Shown: positions 8,846 to 17,750, counted from the first letter of the stretch. The stretch: 64,000 bases of DNA from Streptomyces sp. NBC_01241 (GCF_041435435.1 NZ_CP108494.1:5924501-5988500), one strand, 5' to 3'. Numbers and translations are program-made. The notes: generated by a model not told the origin, from the sequence alone.

Positions 8846-9840
8846 GGTCGGTACGGGCCAGGGCCGCGCTCGGTGCCACCGTGGTGGTCGCCGTGGCACT
8901 GATCGGCGCCGGGCTGGCCGTACTCCTCGTCCTGCGCGCCAACCTCACCGACCAGGCGGAGCTGCAGGCCGAGGTGGTGGCCCGCGAGGTGGCCGGGCAG
9001 CTGGCCCTCGACGTGCCGTACGACCGGCTGGAGATGCGCGCCGAGGAGGACAATCCGGTCCAGGTGACCGACGAGGACGGGCGCGTGGTGGCCGTCTCCA
9101 AGGACCTGGAGGCGATCTCCGGCACGGGCACGGACCAGGTCACTTCGGCCAGGTCGCCGGCCGCGGGGGACCCCACGGCCTCCGAGGGTTCCGACGACGG
9201 CGGCAGCGATGGCGACGACGGGCGGCACAGTACCCCCGGACGGGGCGAAGCCGACTCCGGCGACCCGGACTTCGGCAACGGCACCGCCACCGTCGACGGC
9301 GACACGGCCGACTACCGTTTCGCTTCCGTGCGGGCGGCCACCTCCGCCGGGGTGACCCTGACCGTCCACGCGGGCGCCCCGCTGGCCGCCGAGCAGGAGG
9401 CGGTGGGCAGTGTGCGCGACGCGGTGCTGATCGGGCTCCCGGTGCTGCTGCTCGTCGTCGCCGCGGTGACGGGGCTGGTGACCCGGCGGGCGCTGCGCCC
9501 GGTCGAGGGCATCCGGCGCGAGATGGCCGCGATCACCGCCTCGGAGGATCTGAGCAGGCGGGTGCCCGAGCCCGGTTCGCGCGACGAGATCGCCCGGCTG
9601 GCCCGTACCACCAACGAGACCCTGACGGCCCTGGAGGCATCGGTGGACCGCCAGCGGCGCTTCGTCGCGGACGCCTTGCACGAACTGCGCAGCCCGATCG
9701 CCTCGTTGCGCACCCAGTTGGAGGTGGGCGCCGCGCATCCGGAGCTGCTGGACGTGCCGGCGCGGTCGCCGACACCGTACGGCTGCAGGCGCTGGCGGCC
9801 GATCTGCTGCTGCTGGCCCGGTTGACCGCTCAGGCCGCCC
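8842..9840 (+). pseudogene. truncated and frameshifted sensor histidine kinase
   Basis: From GTG 8842 there is an N-terminal membrane helix, an extracytoplasmic part with an Asp/Gly/Ser-rich insert, a second membrane helix (VLIGLPVLLLVVAAVTGLV), a HAMP domain and a HisKA H-box (RFVADALHELRSPIASLR). After LLDVP, near 9760, the frame is lost. The expected continuation VADTVRLQALAADLLLLARL is readable in another frame, while the original frame stops at 9825. The ATPase domain is missing completely and the absC-like gene follows. The product cannot be an active kinase. Confidence 0.85.
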
Positions 9841-9869
9841 GCCGCAGCAGGCCGTCGCCGCCCCGCGGG

Positions 9870-10346
9870 TCACACCTTGCCGCGTCGGCCCCGCAGATGA
9901 TCGGCGACCGGGGCCAGCGCCGCGTGCAGTTCCGCCAGCGCCTGAGGCGTCAACAGGTCCATGAAGTGCTTGCGCACCGACGCCACGTGGTGCGGAGCCA
10001 CCTTCCGCATCGTCTCCGCGCCGTCCTCGGTGAGGACCGCGTACAGACCGCGCCGGTCGGACTCGCAGTTCTCCCGGCGGACCAGGCCCGCGCTCTCCAT
10101 GCGGGTGATCTGGTGCGAGAGCCTGCTCTTGGACTGCAGCGTCGCGGTGGCGAGATCGCTCATCCGCATGCGCTGGTCATCCGACTCCGAGAGATTGACC
10201 AGGATTTCGTAGTCGTTCATGGTCAGCCCGAAGGGCTGGAGGTCCTTCTCCAGCTGGTGGGTCAGCAGCCTGCTGACGTCCAGGTGGGTACGCCAGGCGC
10301 ACTGCTCCGCGTCGTTCAGCCAGCGGGTGGCCGTCTCGGTCTCCAT
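9870..10346 (-). CDS. absC: MarR-family regulator, AbsC-like
   Basis: 158 aa, MarR fold, beginning METETATRWLNDAEQCAWRT. The winged helix-turn-helix is at about 60-105 (MRMSDLATATLQSKSRLSHQITRMESAGLVRRE). Sequence and gene neighbourhood match my memory of AbsC (SCO5405) of S. coelicolor, a zinc-related regulator of antibiotic and coelibactin genes; the assignment rests on memory. No Shine-Dalgarno precedes the ATG. A TAGAAT -10 box ends 6 nt before it, so the mRNA is probably leaderless. Confidence 0.8.
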   Translation of the reverse strand: METETATRWLNDAEQCAWRTHLDVSRLLTHQLEKDLQPFGLTMNDYEILVNLSESDDQRMRMSDLATATLQSKSRLSHQITRMESAGLVRRENCESDRRGLYAVLTEDGAETMRKVAPHHVASVRKHFMDLLTPQALAELHAALAPVADHLRGRRGKV

Positions 10347-10352
10347 ATGTGG

Positions 10353-10366
10353 ATTCTACCTAAGAA
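10353..10366 (-). promoter_or_regulatory. absC-like gene promoter -10 with overlapping palindrome
   Basis: Read on the minus strand, TAGAAT (10358-10353) is a good -10 box placed so that the +1 would be the A of the ATG at 10346. The inverted repeat TTCT-N5-AGAA (10354-10366) overlaps it and is a plausible autoregulatory MarR operator. No convincing -35 is visible. Confidence 0.5.
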
Positions 10367-10471
10367 GTTGAAAGCCGGACGAAGTGGGGGAGTGTGACGC
10401 CCGGCACCCGCCCGGAGGCGGACTCGGATGCGGGGTGCGGACGTTCGACGTCACACTCCGCAGGTTACCGT

Positions 10472-11236
10472 TCACAACCCGAAGCGGCGTTGGAGATCCC
10501 CGAGCTGACCGGGCATGCGGGATGCGGACCCGGGTTGACCGCCCCCGCCCGGGACCCCCGGCTGCTGCGGCACCGCCCCGGTCGGCTGCTCGGGCATCAG
10601 GATCTCGGTCGACTGGAGCAGCACCGTACCCGCACCGACGAACTCGAACTGGTGCTCCTCGCCCGAGGTTCCGCCGATCCCGGTCAGCGACCGCAGCCCG
10701 CCCAGCACGCCGGTCATATAGCCGTGGTCGTAGTGGTGGCACGGCGAGGGGCAGTCCGCCCAGCCCACCAGGGCCTGCGGATCGACCCGCAGCGGCGGCT
10801 CCATGAAGACCACCGGACCGTTGGACGCCGCCACGAACTTCCCCGTGCCGATCAGCGTCAGAAAACCCGGCACGATGGACTGCTTGAGCGCCAGCGTCGG
10901 CTGGTACGCGAGGAGGTTGCCGGACCGGATCGTCAGATTCCCGTCCTGAAGGTCGTACGAGTTGACGTCGAAGGCCCGGTCCGCGAGCAGCATCTTGCCG
11001 CTGCCCTCGGCCACCACCCAGTCGCTCACGTGCAGCGGCGAGTGGAAGCTCGTACGGATCAGCCGCTCGAAGCGGCCGTGACCGATGCCGTTGAACTCGA
11101 TCCGCCCGTAATAGGCGATCATCTTGCCCTTCTGCAGGAACCACTGGCTCCCCTTGAGCTCCACGCAGAAGGTGTAGGAGTTGACGTTGTCGTCCGACGG
11201 CAGCGTCATCGGGTCGAAGACCACGGGCGTGCTCAC
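10472..11236 (-). CDS. AIM24 family protein (third gene of the trio)
   Basis: 254 aa. AIM24 (formerly DUF124) proteins fold as a trimeric beta-helix; their bacterial role is not established. Typical segments here are MLLADRAFDVNSYDLQDGNL and TIRSGNLLAYQPTLALKQ, plus GHGYMTGVLGG-like turns near the C-terminus. The end is Pro/Gly/Gln-rich (PTGAVPQQPGVPGGGGQPGS). The GTG start at 11236 overlaps the stop of the upstream gene by four bases (GTGA), indicating translational coupling. Confidence 0.85.
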   Translation of the reverse strand: MSTPVVFDPMTLPSDDNVNSYTFCVELKGSQWFLQKGKMIAYYGRIEFNGIGHGRFERLIRTSFHSPLHVSDWVVAEGSGKMLLADRAFDVNSYDLQDGNLTIRSGNLLAYQPTLALKQSIVPGFLTLIGTGKFVAASNGPVVFMEPPLRVDPQALVGWADCPSPCHHYDHGYMTGVLGGLRSLTGIGGTSGEEHQFEFVGAGTVLLQSTEILMPEQPTGAVPQQPGVPGGGGQPGSASRMPGQLGDLQRRFGL

Positions 11237-11883
11237 AGCTTCTCCTCCGAGGCCTGGACGTACACCGCGCCGCTGCCGCTCAGCTCCAGCTGGAACGCCT
11301 CGCCGGAGCCGCGCCCCACCATCTCGCGCCAGCCGAGCGCGGTGGAGAGCTTGTTGCGCACGTCGCCGTGGTGTGCGACGTACGCCTGCGGGTCCACGTG
11401 CACCTCACGGCCCGGGGTGATCGGCAGCTCGATCACCCCGCCGTGTGCCATCACGGCGACCGCGCCATGCCCCTTGAGGGTGGTGGTGAACAGCCCCTGC
11501 CCGGTCACCTGACCGCGCACCATGCCCATCACCCCGCCCTGCGAACCCATGAACATCGTGCCCTGCTGGAGCGTCCCGTCGAAGGCGAGCAGCCGGTCGG
11601 CCTCCACGTACAGGGTGTCGCCGGCCAGGTTGATCACCTGGATGTGATGTCCGCCGTGGCCGAACATCACCGTGCCATTGCCCTCGACCGTCATCAGCGG
11701 GGTCGCCTCATTGGCCACCCGGCGGCCGATCATCGACATCACACCGCCCTGACCGCCCTGGATGTTCGGGGTGAACGACACCTCGCCCTGGTGGGCGAGC
11801 ATCGCGCCGCGCTGGCTGTACATCTTTTGGCCGGGAACGACCGTCGCCTCGACCATCTTCGAGTTGATCTCGCGGAACGGCAT
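11233..11883 (-). CDS. AIM24 family protein (second gene of the trio)
   Basis: 216 aa, starting MPFREINSKMVEATVVPGQK. AIM24-like features include MLAHQGEVSFTP, LYVEADRLLAFDGTLQQGT, GLFTTTLKGHGAVAVMAHGG and the VDPQAYVAHHGDV motif shared with its neighbour. The TGATG junction with the upstream gene and the GTGA junction with the downstream gene make this an obvious operon of three coupled paralogues. Function unknown; no signal peptide or membrane helix seen. Confidence 0.87.
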   Translation of the reverse strand: MPFREINSKMVEATVVPGQKMYSQRGAMLAHQGEVSFTPNIQGGQGGVMSMIGRRVANEATPLMTVEGNGTVMFGHGGHHIQVINLAGDTLYVEADRLLAFDGTLQQGTMFMGSQGGVMGMVRGQVTGQGLFTTTLKGHGAVAVMAHGGVIELPITPGREVHVDPQAYVAHHGDVRNKLSTALGWREMVGRGSGEAFQLELSGSGAVYVQASEEKL

Positions 11884-12515
11884 CAGACATCGCCCCCGAT
11901 GGTGTTCCGCTCGCTCGGCTGGACGTAGACGATGCCCTCGCCCTCGAAGCGGATCTGGAAGGACTCGCCCGAGCCCTCGCCCATCAGCGTCCGGAAGTTC
12001 ACCCCGGACTGGAAGTGCTGTTGCACGTTTCCCTGATGGGCGATGTAGGCGCCCGGGTCGACGAACAGCGGGTACGAGGCCGAGACCCGCAGCGCCACCG
12101 CCGAACCCTCCGACATGATCGCCACCTGTCCGGTGCCCTCGACGGTGGTGGTGAACAGGCCGTTGCCGCTCGCCCCGCCGCGCAGGCCGGTGAAGGTGGT
12201 GCCGGTGCGCAGCCCGGCGTCGGTGCAGAGCAGATTGCTCGCCTCGACGCAGAGCTTGTCGCCGCGCAGCGAGACGAGACTGATCTCGCTCGCGCGGTCG
12301 GCGAAGTAGCAGGTGCCCTGCCCCTTCACCTCCATCACGGCCATCTGCTCGCCGGTCAGCCGGCGGGTCACCATGCCGCGCAGGCCGTCACCACCGCCGG
12401 TCATCTTCTTGAACGTGATCCGGCCGTCGTACGCGACCATCGAACCGTTCTTCGCCTTCACGGCGTCGTCGGCCAGGTCGACGGCGAGCGTTCTGCTGCC
12501 TTGGAGTCGGAACAT
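11883..12515 (-). CDS. AIM24 family protein (first gene of the trio)
   Basis: 210 aa from the ATG at 12515 (MFRLQGSRTLAVDLADDAVK); a GTG two codons upstream (12521) is an alternative. It shares with its paralogues the pattern NGLFTTTVEGTGQVAIMSEG and FVDPGAYIAHQGNVQQHFQ. No clear Shine-Dalgarno is visible before either start. It leads the three-gene operon, whose promoter should lie in 12516-12781, opposite the DUF3817 gene. Confidence 0.85.
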   Translation of the reverse strand: MFRLQGSRTLAVDLADDAVKAKNGSMVAYDGRITFKKMTGGGDGLRGMVTRRLTGEQMAVMEVKGQGTCYFADRASEISLVSLRGDKLCVEASNLLCTDAGLRTGTTFTGLRGGASGNGLFTTTVEGTGQVAIMSEGSAVALRVSASYPLFVDPGAYIAHQGNVQQHFQSGVNFRTLMGEGSGESFQIRFEGEGIVYVQPSERNTIGGDV

Positions 12516-12781
12516 TGCCACGGAGCGACGTTAACCGCAGCGGCCCGGCCGGGACAGGGCCCAGGGGAGGAACCGGCCCCCTGAACGGCCCCTGATACGC
12601 ATCCGGTACGGGACCCGGACGCAATCGGGACGTACCCGTACGGGGTACCGGGCCCGGCCGACGACACGTGACCGGCGACATACGGCCCCGGCACCGACCA
12701 CCGCCCGGGTCGATGCCACAATGGAACGCGCTTGTGCCTGCATTCACAAGCTGTCACGATCCTCCCACCGAAGGTGCCCTC

Positions 12782-13132
12782 GTGGACGTCAAGACCGCTA
12801 CCGCCCTGCACCGGCTGCGCCTCATCTCGGTTCCCGAGGCGCTCTCCTTCCCGGCACTGATCATCTTTGGCTCGATCCTCAGCCGGGTCTCCGACATCGA
12901 CTTCCTGATGATGCCGCTCGGCATCCTGCACGGCGTCCTCTTCGTCATCTACGCCGTGCTGCTCCTCGACGTCTGGGCCAAGACCAAGTGGCCGCTGAAG
13001 CGCGTCGCGCTCTTCTTCCTGCTCGCACTGCTGCCGTTCGGCGGCCTGTACGGCGACAAGGTGCTCAAGCGCTACGAGGCCGACGGCGCCATCGCCGCCC
13101 GCGCCCGCCGGGAAGGCGTGGTCAGCGCATGA
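12782..13132 (+). CDS. DUF3817 integral membrane protein
   Basis: 116 aa, beginning VDVKTATALHRLRLISVPEA. Three hydrophobic segments are seen (FPALIIFGSILSRV, MPLGILHGVLFVIYAVLLLD, KRVALFFLLALLPFGGLYGD), including the GILHGVLFVIY and TKWPLKR patterns of DUF3817. The GTG at 12782 follows GAAGGTG. Four-base ATGA overlap with the next gene. A second DUF3817 gene lies at 18479. Function unknown. Confidence 0.87.
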   Translation: MDVKTATALHRLRLISVPEALSFPALIIFGSILSRVSDIDFLMMPLGILHGVLFVIYAVLLLDVWAKTKWPLKRVALFFLLALLPFGGLYGDKVLKRYEADGAIAARARREGVVSA

Positions 13133-13425
13133 TCGTCGCGTTCTCGGTCAGTCCGCTGGGCGTCGGTGAGGACGTCGGTGAGTACGTCGCCGACGCCGTC
13201 CGGGTCGTCCGTGAGTCCGGGCTGCCCAACCGCACGGACGCGATGTTCACCTCCATCGAGGGCGAGAGCTGGGACGAGGTCATGGACGTGGTCAAGCGGG
13301 CCGTCGCCGCCGTCGAGGCCCGCGCCGGACGCGTCTCCCTCGTACTGAAGGCCGACATCCGCCCCGGTGTCACCGACGGTCTGACCTCCAAGGTCGAGAC
13401 GGTCGAGCGGTACCTCGCGGACTGA
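13129..13425 (+). CDS. MTH1187/YkoF-type thiamine-binding family protein
   Basis: 98 aa, starting MIVAFSVSPLGVGEDVGEYV. It matches the small ferredoxin-like-fold family (MTH1187, DUF77) whose members bind thiamine or related ligands and form tetramers. Conserved parts: SVSPLG, TSIEGESWDEVMDVVKRA, RVSLVLKADIRPG. The cytoplasmic role is not defined. It is translationally coupled to the DUF3817 gene, so the two are likely made together. Confidence 0.85.
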   Translation: MIVAFSVSPLGVGEDVGEYVADAVRVVRESGLPNRTDAMFTSIEGESWDEVMDVVKRAVAAVEARAGRVSLVLKADIRPGVTDGLTSKVETVERYLAD

Positions 13426-13442
13426 CGCCCGTACCACCCGAG

Positions 13443-13472
13443 GAGCCCCCTTGCCGCACGGCAGGAGGGCTC
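13443..13472. terminator. hairpin between convergent genes
   Basis: Fourteen-nucleotide arms starting GAGCCCCCTTGCCG and ending GGCAGGAGGGCTC can pair with two mismatches, followed by TCTTCG. It lies between two convergent genes (stops at 13425 and 13487) and can serve both. Confidence 0.6.
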
Positions 13473-13486
13473 TTCGTCATCCAGGT

Positions 13487-14473
13487 CTACTCGGTCGGCA
13501 CCGCCAGGGCGATCCCGAGCGGCGTCCGCTCGTACAGCACCTGGTGTCCATACCGCCGCGACGTCAGCAGCCCCGCCGCCCGCAGCACCGACAGATGCTC
13601 CGACACGGAGGACGGCGCCAGGCCCAGCCGGTGCGCGAGCGCGCTCGTCCCGGCCGGTTCGTCGAGCGCGCACAGCACATCGGCCCGCGCCCGCCCCAGC
13701 AGCTGGGCGAGCGTGTTCGGCGTGCGGTCCGCGGGCTCCGTCCACAGAGCGCCGATCCCGCGCGCCGGGTAGATCACCGCGGGCTGCCAGGGCGGCTCGT
13801 ACCCGCTGACCACATCCGGCCAGGCGAAGACGCTCGGCATGAGGACGAGGCCCTGACCGCCGAGCACCCGGGAATGCCGGCCCTTGACCCCGATCAGCGT
13901 GAGCGTCGAATCCGCCCAGCTCAGCTGCGGGCTCAGCTCACCGAGCAGCCGCGAGAAGCCGACCGCGGCCAGCCGGCGCGAGTGGTACGCGATGTCCGCC
14001 TCCAGCAGCGCGCGCAGTCGCGGCCAGTCCGGTTCGACCAGCACCCGCCACGCCTGCTCCAGCAACGCGGCCAGCTCCTGCCGCGCCCGTGCGGGGTCGG
14101 CGAGCATCGCCCGCCCGGCGGGGGAGCCCCGGGTACCCGGCATGCACGCGAGCGTCAGCTCCAGGTCCTCGCGGACCAGCCGGGGGTCGATGGCACGGAC
14201 CCCGGCGATCTCCTCCTCGAAGGAGGCGTAGGGCCCCAGCGGTGGCGGGGACAGGAAGTCGGGACTGTGTCCGCTCTCCGGCATCAGCGACCACAGCGGC
14301 CGCAGATCGAGCCCCGTGGCGGCGCTCCGGATGCGCCTCAGCCACGGTTCGTGGTAGCCGTGCCGACCGGGGCGCAGGAGGGTACGTACCGCCTGCTGCG
14401 TCTCCCAGATCGGAGAGATGGCGAACCTGCAGCGGAGCAGATCGCTCTCGTCGAAATGCAGATGGAACGACAT
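13487..14473 (-). CDS. ArsR-type winged-helix transcriptional regulator with large N-terminal domain
   Basis: 328 aa, starting MSFHLHFDESDLLRCRFAIS. The C-terminal 80 residues are an ArsR-type winged helix (LGRARADVLCALDEP, then SALAHRLGLAPSSVSEHLSV, RAAGLLTSRRYGHQVLYE). The N-terminal ~240 residues are of the type found in actinobacterial DUF5937-like regulators. It is divergent from an MFS exporter gene, which is probably its target. The ATG at 14473 is preferred to the one five codons upstream because MSFHLHFDESDLLRCRF is where the conserved part begins. Confidence 0.83.
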   Translation of the reverse strand: MSFHLHFDESDLLRCRFAISPIWETQQAVRTLLRPGRHGYHEPWLRRIRSAATGLDLRPLWSLMPESGHSPDFLSPPPLGPYASFEEEIAGVRAIDPRLVREDLELTLACMPGTRGSPAGRAMLADPARARQELAALLEQAWRVLVEPDWPRLRALLEADIAYHSRRLAAVGFSRLLGELSPQLSWADSTLTLIGVKGRHSRVLGGQGLVLMPSVFAWPDVVSGYEPPWQPAVIYPARGIGALWTEPADRTPNTLAQLLGRARADVLCALDEPAGTSALAHRLGLAPSSVSEHLSVLRAAGLLTSRRYGHQVLYERTPLGIALAVPTE

Positions 14474-14546
14474 CGGCTGCCTCGTCAAGATTCGGTTTGG
14501 GCCGAAAGTCTACGGAACGAGGGTGTTGCTCCTTCAAGCTGCGCCC

Positions 14547-16028
14547 ATGCCGAGCAACAGCCCCGACCTGATGGGCAGCCCCCACGACGCGGCGGACACC
14601 CCGGACGGCCCGACGGGTCGGACTTCCCACGAACCGTCAGCCGCACGCCGCCGAGCGGACGCCCACCCCGCAGGACCGGAGCCGTCGCCGGCCCCCTCCC
14701 CGGAGCGCGCCGACCCCATTGACCCGAACCCGTCGCCCGCGCTCCGGGCCCCGGCCGCCGCGGACCCCGGCACGTCCCGCGGCTACCGCGCCGTCTTCGC
14801 CGTACGGGAGTTCCGGGCCGTATTCACCGCTCATCTGCTTTCCCTCATGGGCCTGATGGTCAGCGAGCTGGCGCTCACCGTCCTCGTCTACGACCTCACC
14901 GACTCGCCGCTGCTCAGCGCCCTCACCTTCGCGCTCGGCCTGCTGCCGTACCTGATCGGCGGCACGCTCCTCGCCGGGGTCGCCGACCGCTACCCCGCCC
15001 GCCGGGTCCTGGTCACCTGCGATCTGCTCTGCGCGGGCTGCGTCGCCGTCATGGTGCTGCCCGGCACCCCCGTCGGCGGGCTCCTCGCCCTGCGCTGCGC
15101 CGTCGCGCTCGTGTCACCCGTCTTCACCGGCACACGGATGGCCGCGCTCACCGACATTCTCGGCGAGGGCGATCTCTATGTACTGGGCCGCTCGCTGCTG
15201 CGGATCGTCTCGCAGAGCGCGCTGCTGATCGGCTTCGGCGCGGGGGGAGTGCTGCTCACCGTGGTCTCCGCGCGCGAGGCGATCGCGATCACCGTCGTGA
15301 CCTTCCTCTCCTCGGCGGCCCTGCTCCGCTTCGGCACCCGGAACCGGCCCGCCCGGACCGGCGACAGCGGCGACGGGGGCAATCTGCTCAAGGACTCACT
15401 CGCGGGAGCGCGCACCGTCTTCGCCGACCGCAGGATCCGCGCGCTGACGCTGCTCTTCTGGGTGCCGCCCATGTTCGTCGTGGCACCGGAGGCGCTCGCC
15501 GCACCGTACGCCGACGAGATCGGGGCCGGCCGGGCCGCGCTGGGGCTGCTGATGTGCTCGATGCCGATCGGCAACATCGTCGCGGAGCTGTACGTGGGCG
15601 GCGTGCTCACACCGCGCGCCCGCTCCCGGATCGTGCTGCCGGCCGCCGTCGCCGGGCTCCTGCCGCTCCTGCTGTACGGGCTCCGCCCCGGCCTGCCCCT
15701 GACCATGGCCGCGCTCGCACTGGCCGGGGTGGGGGCGGCATACGTCATCGGCCTCGACCAGTGGTTCGTCGAAGCAGTGCCCGAGGAGCTGCGGGGCCGG
15801 GCGATGACCCTGCAGACCGCGGGGCTGATGACGGTCCAGGGCATCGGCATGGCCCTTGCCGGGCTGGCCGCCGAATTCCTTCCCGTCCATCAGGTGGTCG
15901 CCGGAGCCGCCGTGATCGGTACGGTGTGCACGCTCCTGCTCGTCCGCGAGGTCAGCCGCACGGCATCCGCACCCCGAATTCGGACCGAGGTTCGAGACAG
16001 TGATGACCAGCATATGACCAGTGGGTAA
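14547..16028 (+). CDS. MFS transporter
   Basis: 493 aa. After a hydrophilic Pro/Ala/Arg-rich N-terminus of about 75 residues come about twelve membrane helices. Visible MFS signs are GVADRYPARRVLVTCDLLCA between helices 2 and 3, the helical hairpin IVLPAAVAGLLPLLLYG and GMALAGLAAEFLPVHQVVAG. The family exports drugs or metabolites; the substrate cannot be inferred. It is divergent from the winged-helix regulator. The start at 14547 (MPSNSPDL) is uncertain; ATG 14571 is possible. Its end lies 10 bp before the MarR gene that follows. Confidence 0.85.
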   Translation: MPSNSPDLMGSPHDAADTPDGPTGRTSHEPSAARRRADAHPAGPEPSPAPSPERADPIDPNPSPALRAPAAADPGTSRGYRAVFAVREFRAVFTAHLLSLMGLMVSELALTVLVYDLTDSPLLSALTFALGLLPYLIGGTLLAGVADRYPARRVLVTCDLLCAGCVAVMVLPGTPVGGLLALRCAVALVSPVFTGTRMAALTDILGEGDLYVLGRSLLRIVSQSALLIGFGAGGVLLTVVSAREAIAITVVTFLSSAALLRFGTRNRPARTGDSGDGGNLLKDSLAGARTVFADRRIRALTLLFWVPPMFVVAPEALAAPYADEIGAGRAALGLLMCSMPIGNIVAELYVGGVLTPRARSRIVLPAAVAGLLPLLLYGLRPGLPLTMAALALAGVGAAYVIGLDQWFVEAVPEELRGRAMTLQTAGLMTVQGIGMALAGLAAEFLPVHQVVAGAAVIGTVCTLLLVREVSRTASAPRIRTEVRDSDDQHMTSG

Positions 16029-16038
16029 GGTCGGTGCC

Positions 16039-16548
16039 GTGCCGAAGCCGCTCCGTCTCCCCTTCGATCCCATCGCCCGCGCCGACGAACTCTGGCAGCA
16101 GCGCTGGGGTCCGGTGCCCTCGATGGGGGCGATCACCTCGATCATGCGCGCCCAGCAGATCCTGCTCGCCGAGGTCGACGCGGTCGTCAAACCGTACGGA
16201 CTGACCTTCGCCCGTTACGAGGCGCTGGTGCTGCTCACCTTCTCCAAGGCCGGCGAGCTGCCGATGTCCAAGATCGGTGAGCGGCTCATGGTCCACCCGA
16301 CCTCCGTCACCAACACCGTGGACCGGCTGGTCCGCTCCGGGCTGGTCGCCAAGCGCCCCAATCCGAACGACGGCCGCGGCACCCTTGCCTCCATCACCGA
16401 CAAGGGCCGCGAGGTCGTCGAGGCGGCGACCAAGGACCTGGTCGACATGGAGTTCGGGCTCGGGGCGTACGACGCCGAGGAGTGCGCGGAGATCTTCGCC
16501 ATGCTGCGGCCGCTGCGGATCGCGGCCCATGATTTCGAAGAGGCCTGA
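16039..16548 (+). CDS. MarR-family transcriptional regulator
   Basis: 169 aa from GTG 16039 (MPKPLRLPFDPIARADELWQ). A clear MarR core follows: ARYEALVLLTFSKAGELPMS, KIGERLMVHPTSVTNTVDRL as the recognition region, and the wing KRPNPNDGRGTLASITDKG. A GTG at 16021 would overlap the MFS stop, but the sequence from 16039 is the conserved one. It may be co-transcribed with the MFS gene; its target is unknown. Confidence 0.88.
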   Translation: MPKPLRLPFDPIARADELWQQRWGPVPSMGAITSIMRAQQILLAEVDAVVKPYGLTFARYEALVLLTFSKAGELPMSKIGERLMVHPTSVTNTVDRLVRSGLVAKRPNPNDGRGTLASITDKGREVVEAATKDLVDMEFGLGAYDAEECAEIFAMLRPLRIAAHDFEEA

Positions 16549-16718
16549 CAGCCCTTCCGGCCGCCGGACCCGGTGCGCGGCCCCCGGCCGGCCGCGCCGG
16601 AGGGCTGCCGTGCCGCGCCCGGCGGGTCCTCCTGCGCGGACGCACCCGGCCGCCGCGTTCCGAGCGGGTCCTCCTGCTTGTGCGCCCCCCGCTCGTGCAC
16701 GGCGCACTCGTATGCGGT

Positions 16719-17657
16719 CTACTCGTACACGGCGACGAGCCGCCCGATGACCTCGCCCCGCTCCAGCCGGCCGATCCCGTCGCCGATCGCGTCGAAGCCG
16801 ATGCGGGTGATGCGAGAGGTCACCTTGCCCTCGGCGATGAGTCCGACCACCGCCTCGCAGTCCTCGATGGTCCCGGCCTGGGAGCCGATGAGGACGACCT
16901 GGTTGAGGGTCAGCTGCTGCAGGTTGATGGTGCCTTCCGCGACTCCGAGGCCCACCTGCACCACGCGCCCGTCCCGCCGGACCGTGTCGACCGCACCCGC
17001 GGTCGTGGTTCCGAAGCCGGCGAAGTCCACGACGACGTCCAGCTTCTCGTCGGCGAGTTCCGTGATGTCCTTCACGACCTTCTTCGCCCCGAGCTCGCGG
17101 GCGAAGGCGTGCACCTTCTCGTTCTTCTCGGCGACATAGACTTCGGCACCGACCGCGAGAGCCACCTGCGCCCCCAACGAGCCGAGCCCGCCGAAGCCGA
17201 TGACGCCGACCTTGGTCCCAGCCGTCACGCCGCCCTGTACGACCACGGCGTGGTACGAGGTCAGCCCCGCATCGGTCGCCGCGGCCGCCTGGTCCCAGGC
17301 GATGGCGTCGGGCAGCCGGATCACCAGTTCCTCGCGGACCGCGACCCTGCTCTGGAAGCCACCGTTCGACGAGGTGCCGGGTCCTTCGATCGCGGCGGGC
17401 ACAGCGACCCTGTCCCCGACACGGAAGCGTGATACACCCGAACCGACCACGGACACCACGCCCGCGATCTCATGCCCCAGGGTGATCGGCCGGAACGGCA
17501 GCAGCGAGGTGAGGGTGCCGTCCAGGAAGCCGACGTCGCTGTGGCAGAGCCCGGCGGCCTTCACGTCGATGACGATCTCACCGGCCCCCGCCTCCGGCTC
17601 GGGGATCTCGTGCAGCGAGAGGGGCTGCCCGACCTCGGTGAACTGCCATGCTTTCAT
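16719..17657 (-). CDS. zinc-type alcohol dehydrogenase
   Basis: 312 aa, beginning MKAWQFTEVGQPLSLHEIPE, after a good AGAAGGA ribosome site. Medium-chain dehydrogenase: catalytic zinc ligands are present in GLCHSDVGF and LGHEIAG, and the NAD(P) fold is VGVIGFGGLGSLGAQVALAV. The cysteine cluster for the structural zinc is absent; the loop reads VPAAIEGPGTSSNGGF, so a catalytic zinc only is expected. It oxidises an alcohol or reduces an aldehyde; the substrate is unknown. The longer open frame up to 18350 is a shadow of the divergent tetR gene. Regulation is probably by that TetR. Confidence 0.88.
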   Translation of the reverse strand: MKAWQFTEVGQPLSLHEIPEPEAGAGEIVIDVKAAGLCHSDVGFLDGTLTSLLPFRPITLGHEIAGVVSVVGSGVSRFRVGDRVAVPAAIEGPGTSSNGGFQSRVAVREELVIRLPDAIAWDQAAAATDAGLTSYHAVVVQGGVTAGTKVGVIGFGGLGSLGAQVALAVGAEVYVAEKNEKVHAFARELGAKKVVKDITELADEKLDVVVDFAGFGTTTAGAVDTVRRDGRVVQVGLGVAEGTINLQQLTLNQVVLIGSQAGTIEDCEAVVGLIAEGKVTSRITRIGFDAIGDGIGRLERGEVIGRLVAVYE

Positions 17658-17750
17658 GATCGATTCCTTCTGGTTCAGTTGCTGTGACGTCATACGTGCG
17701 TCGGCGGCGGCGCGCACGGGCGTCACCTGCGACGTAATTAACGGTACCCG

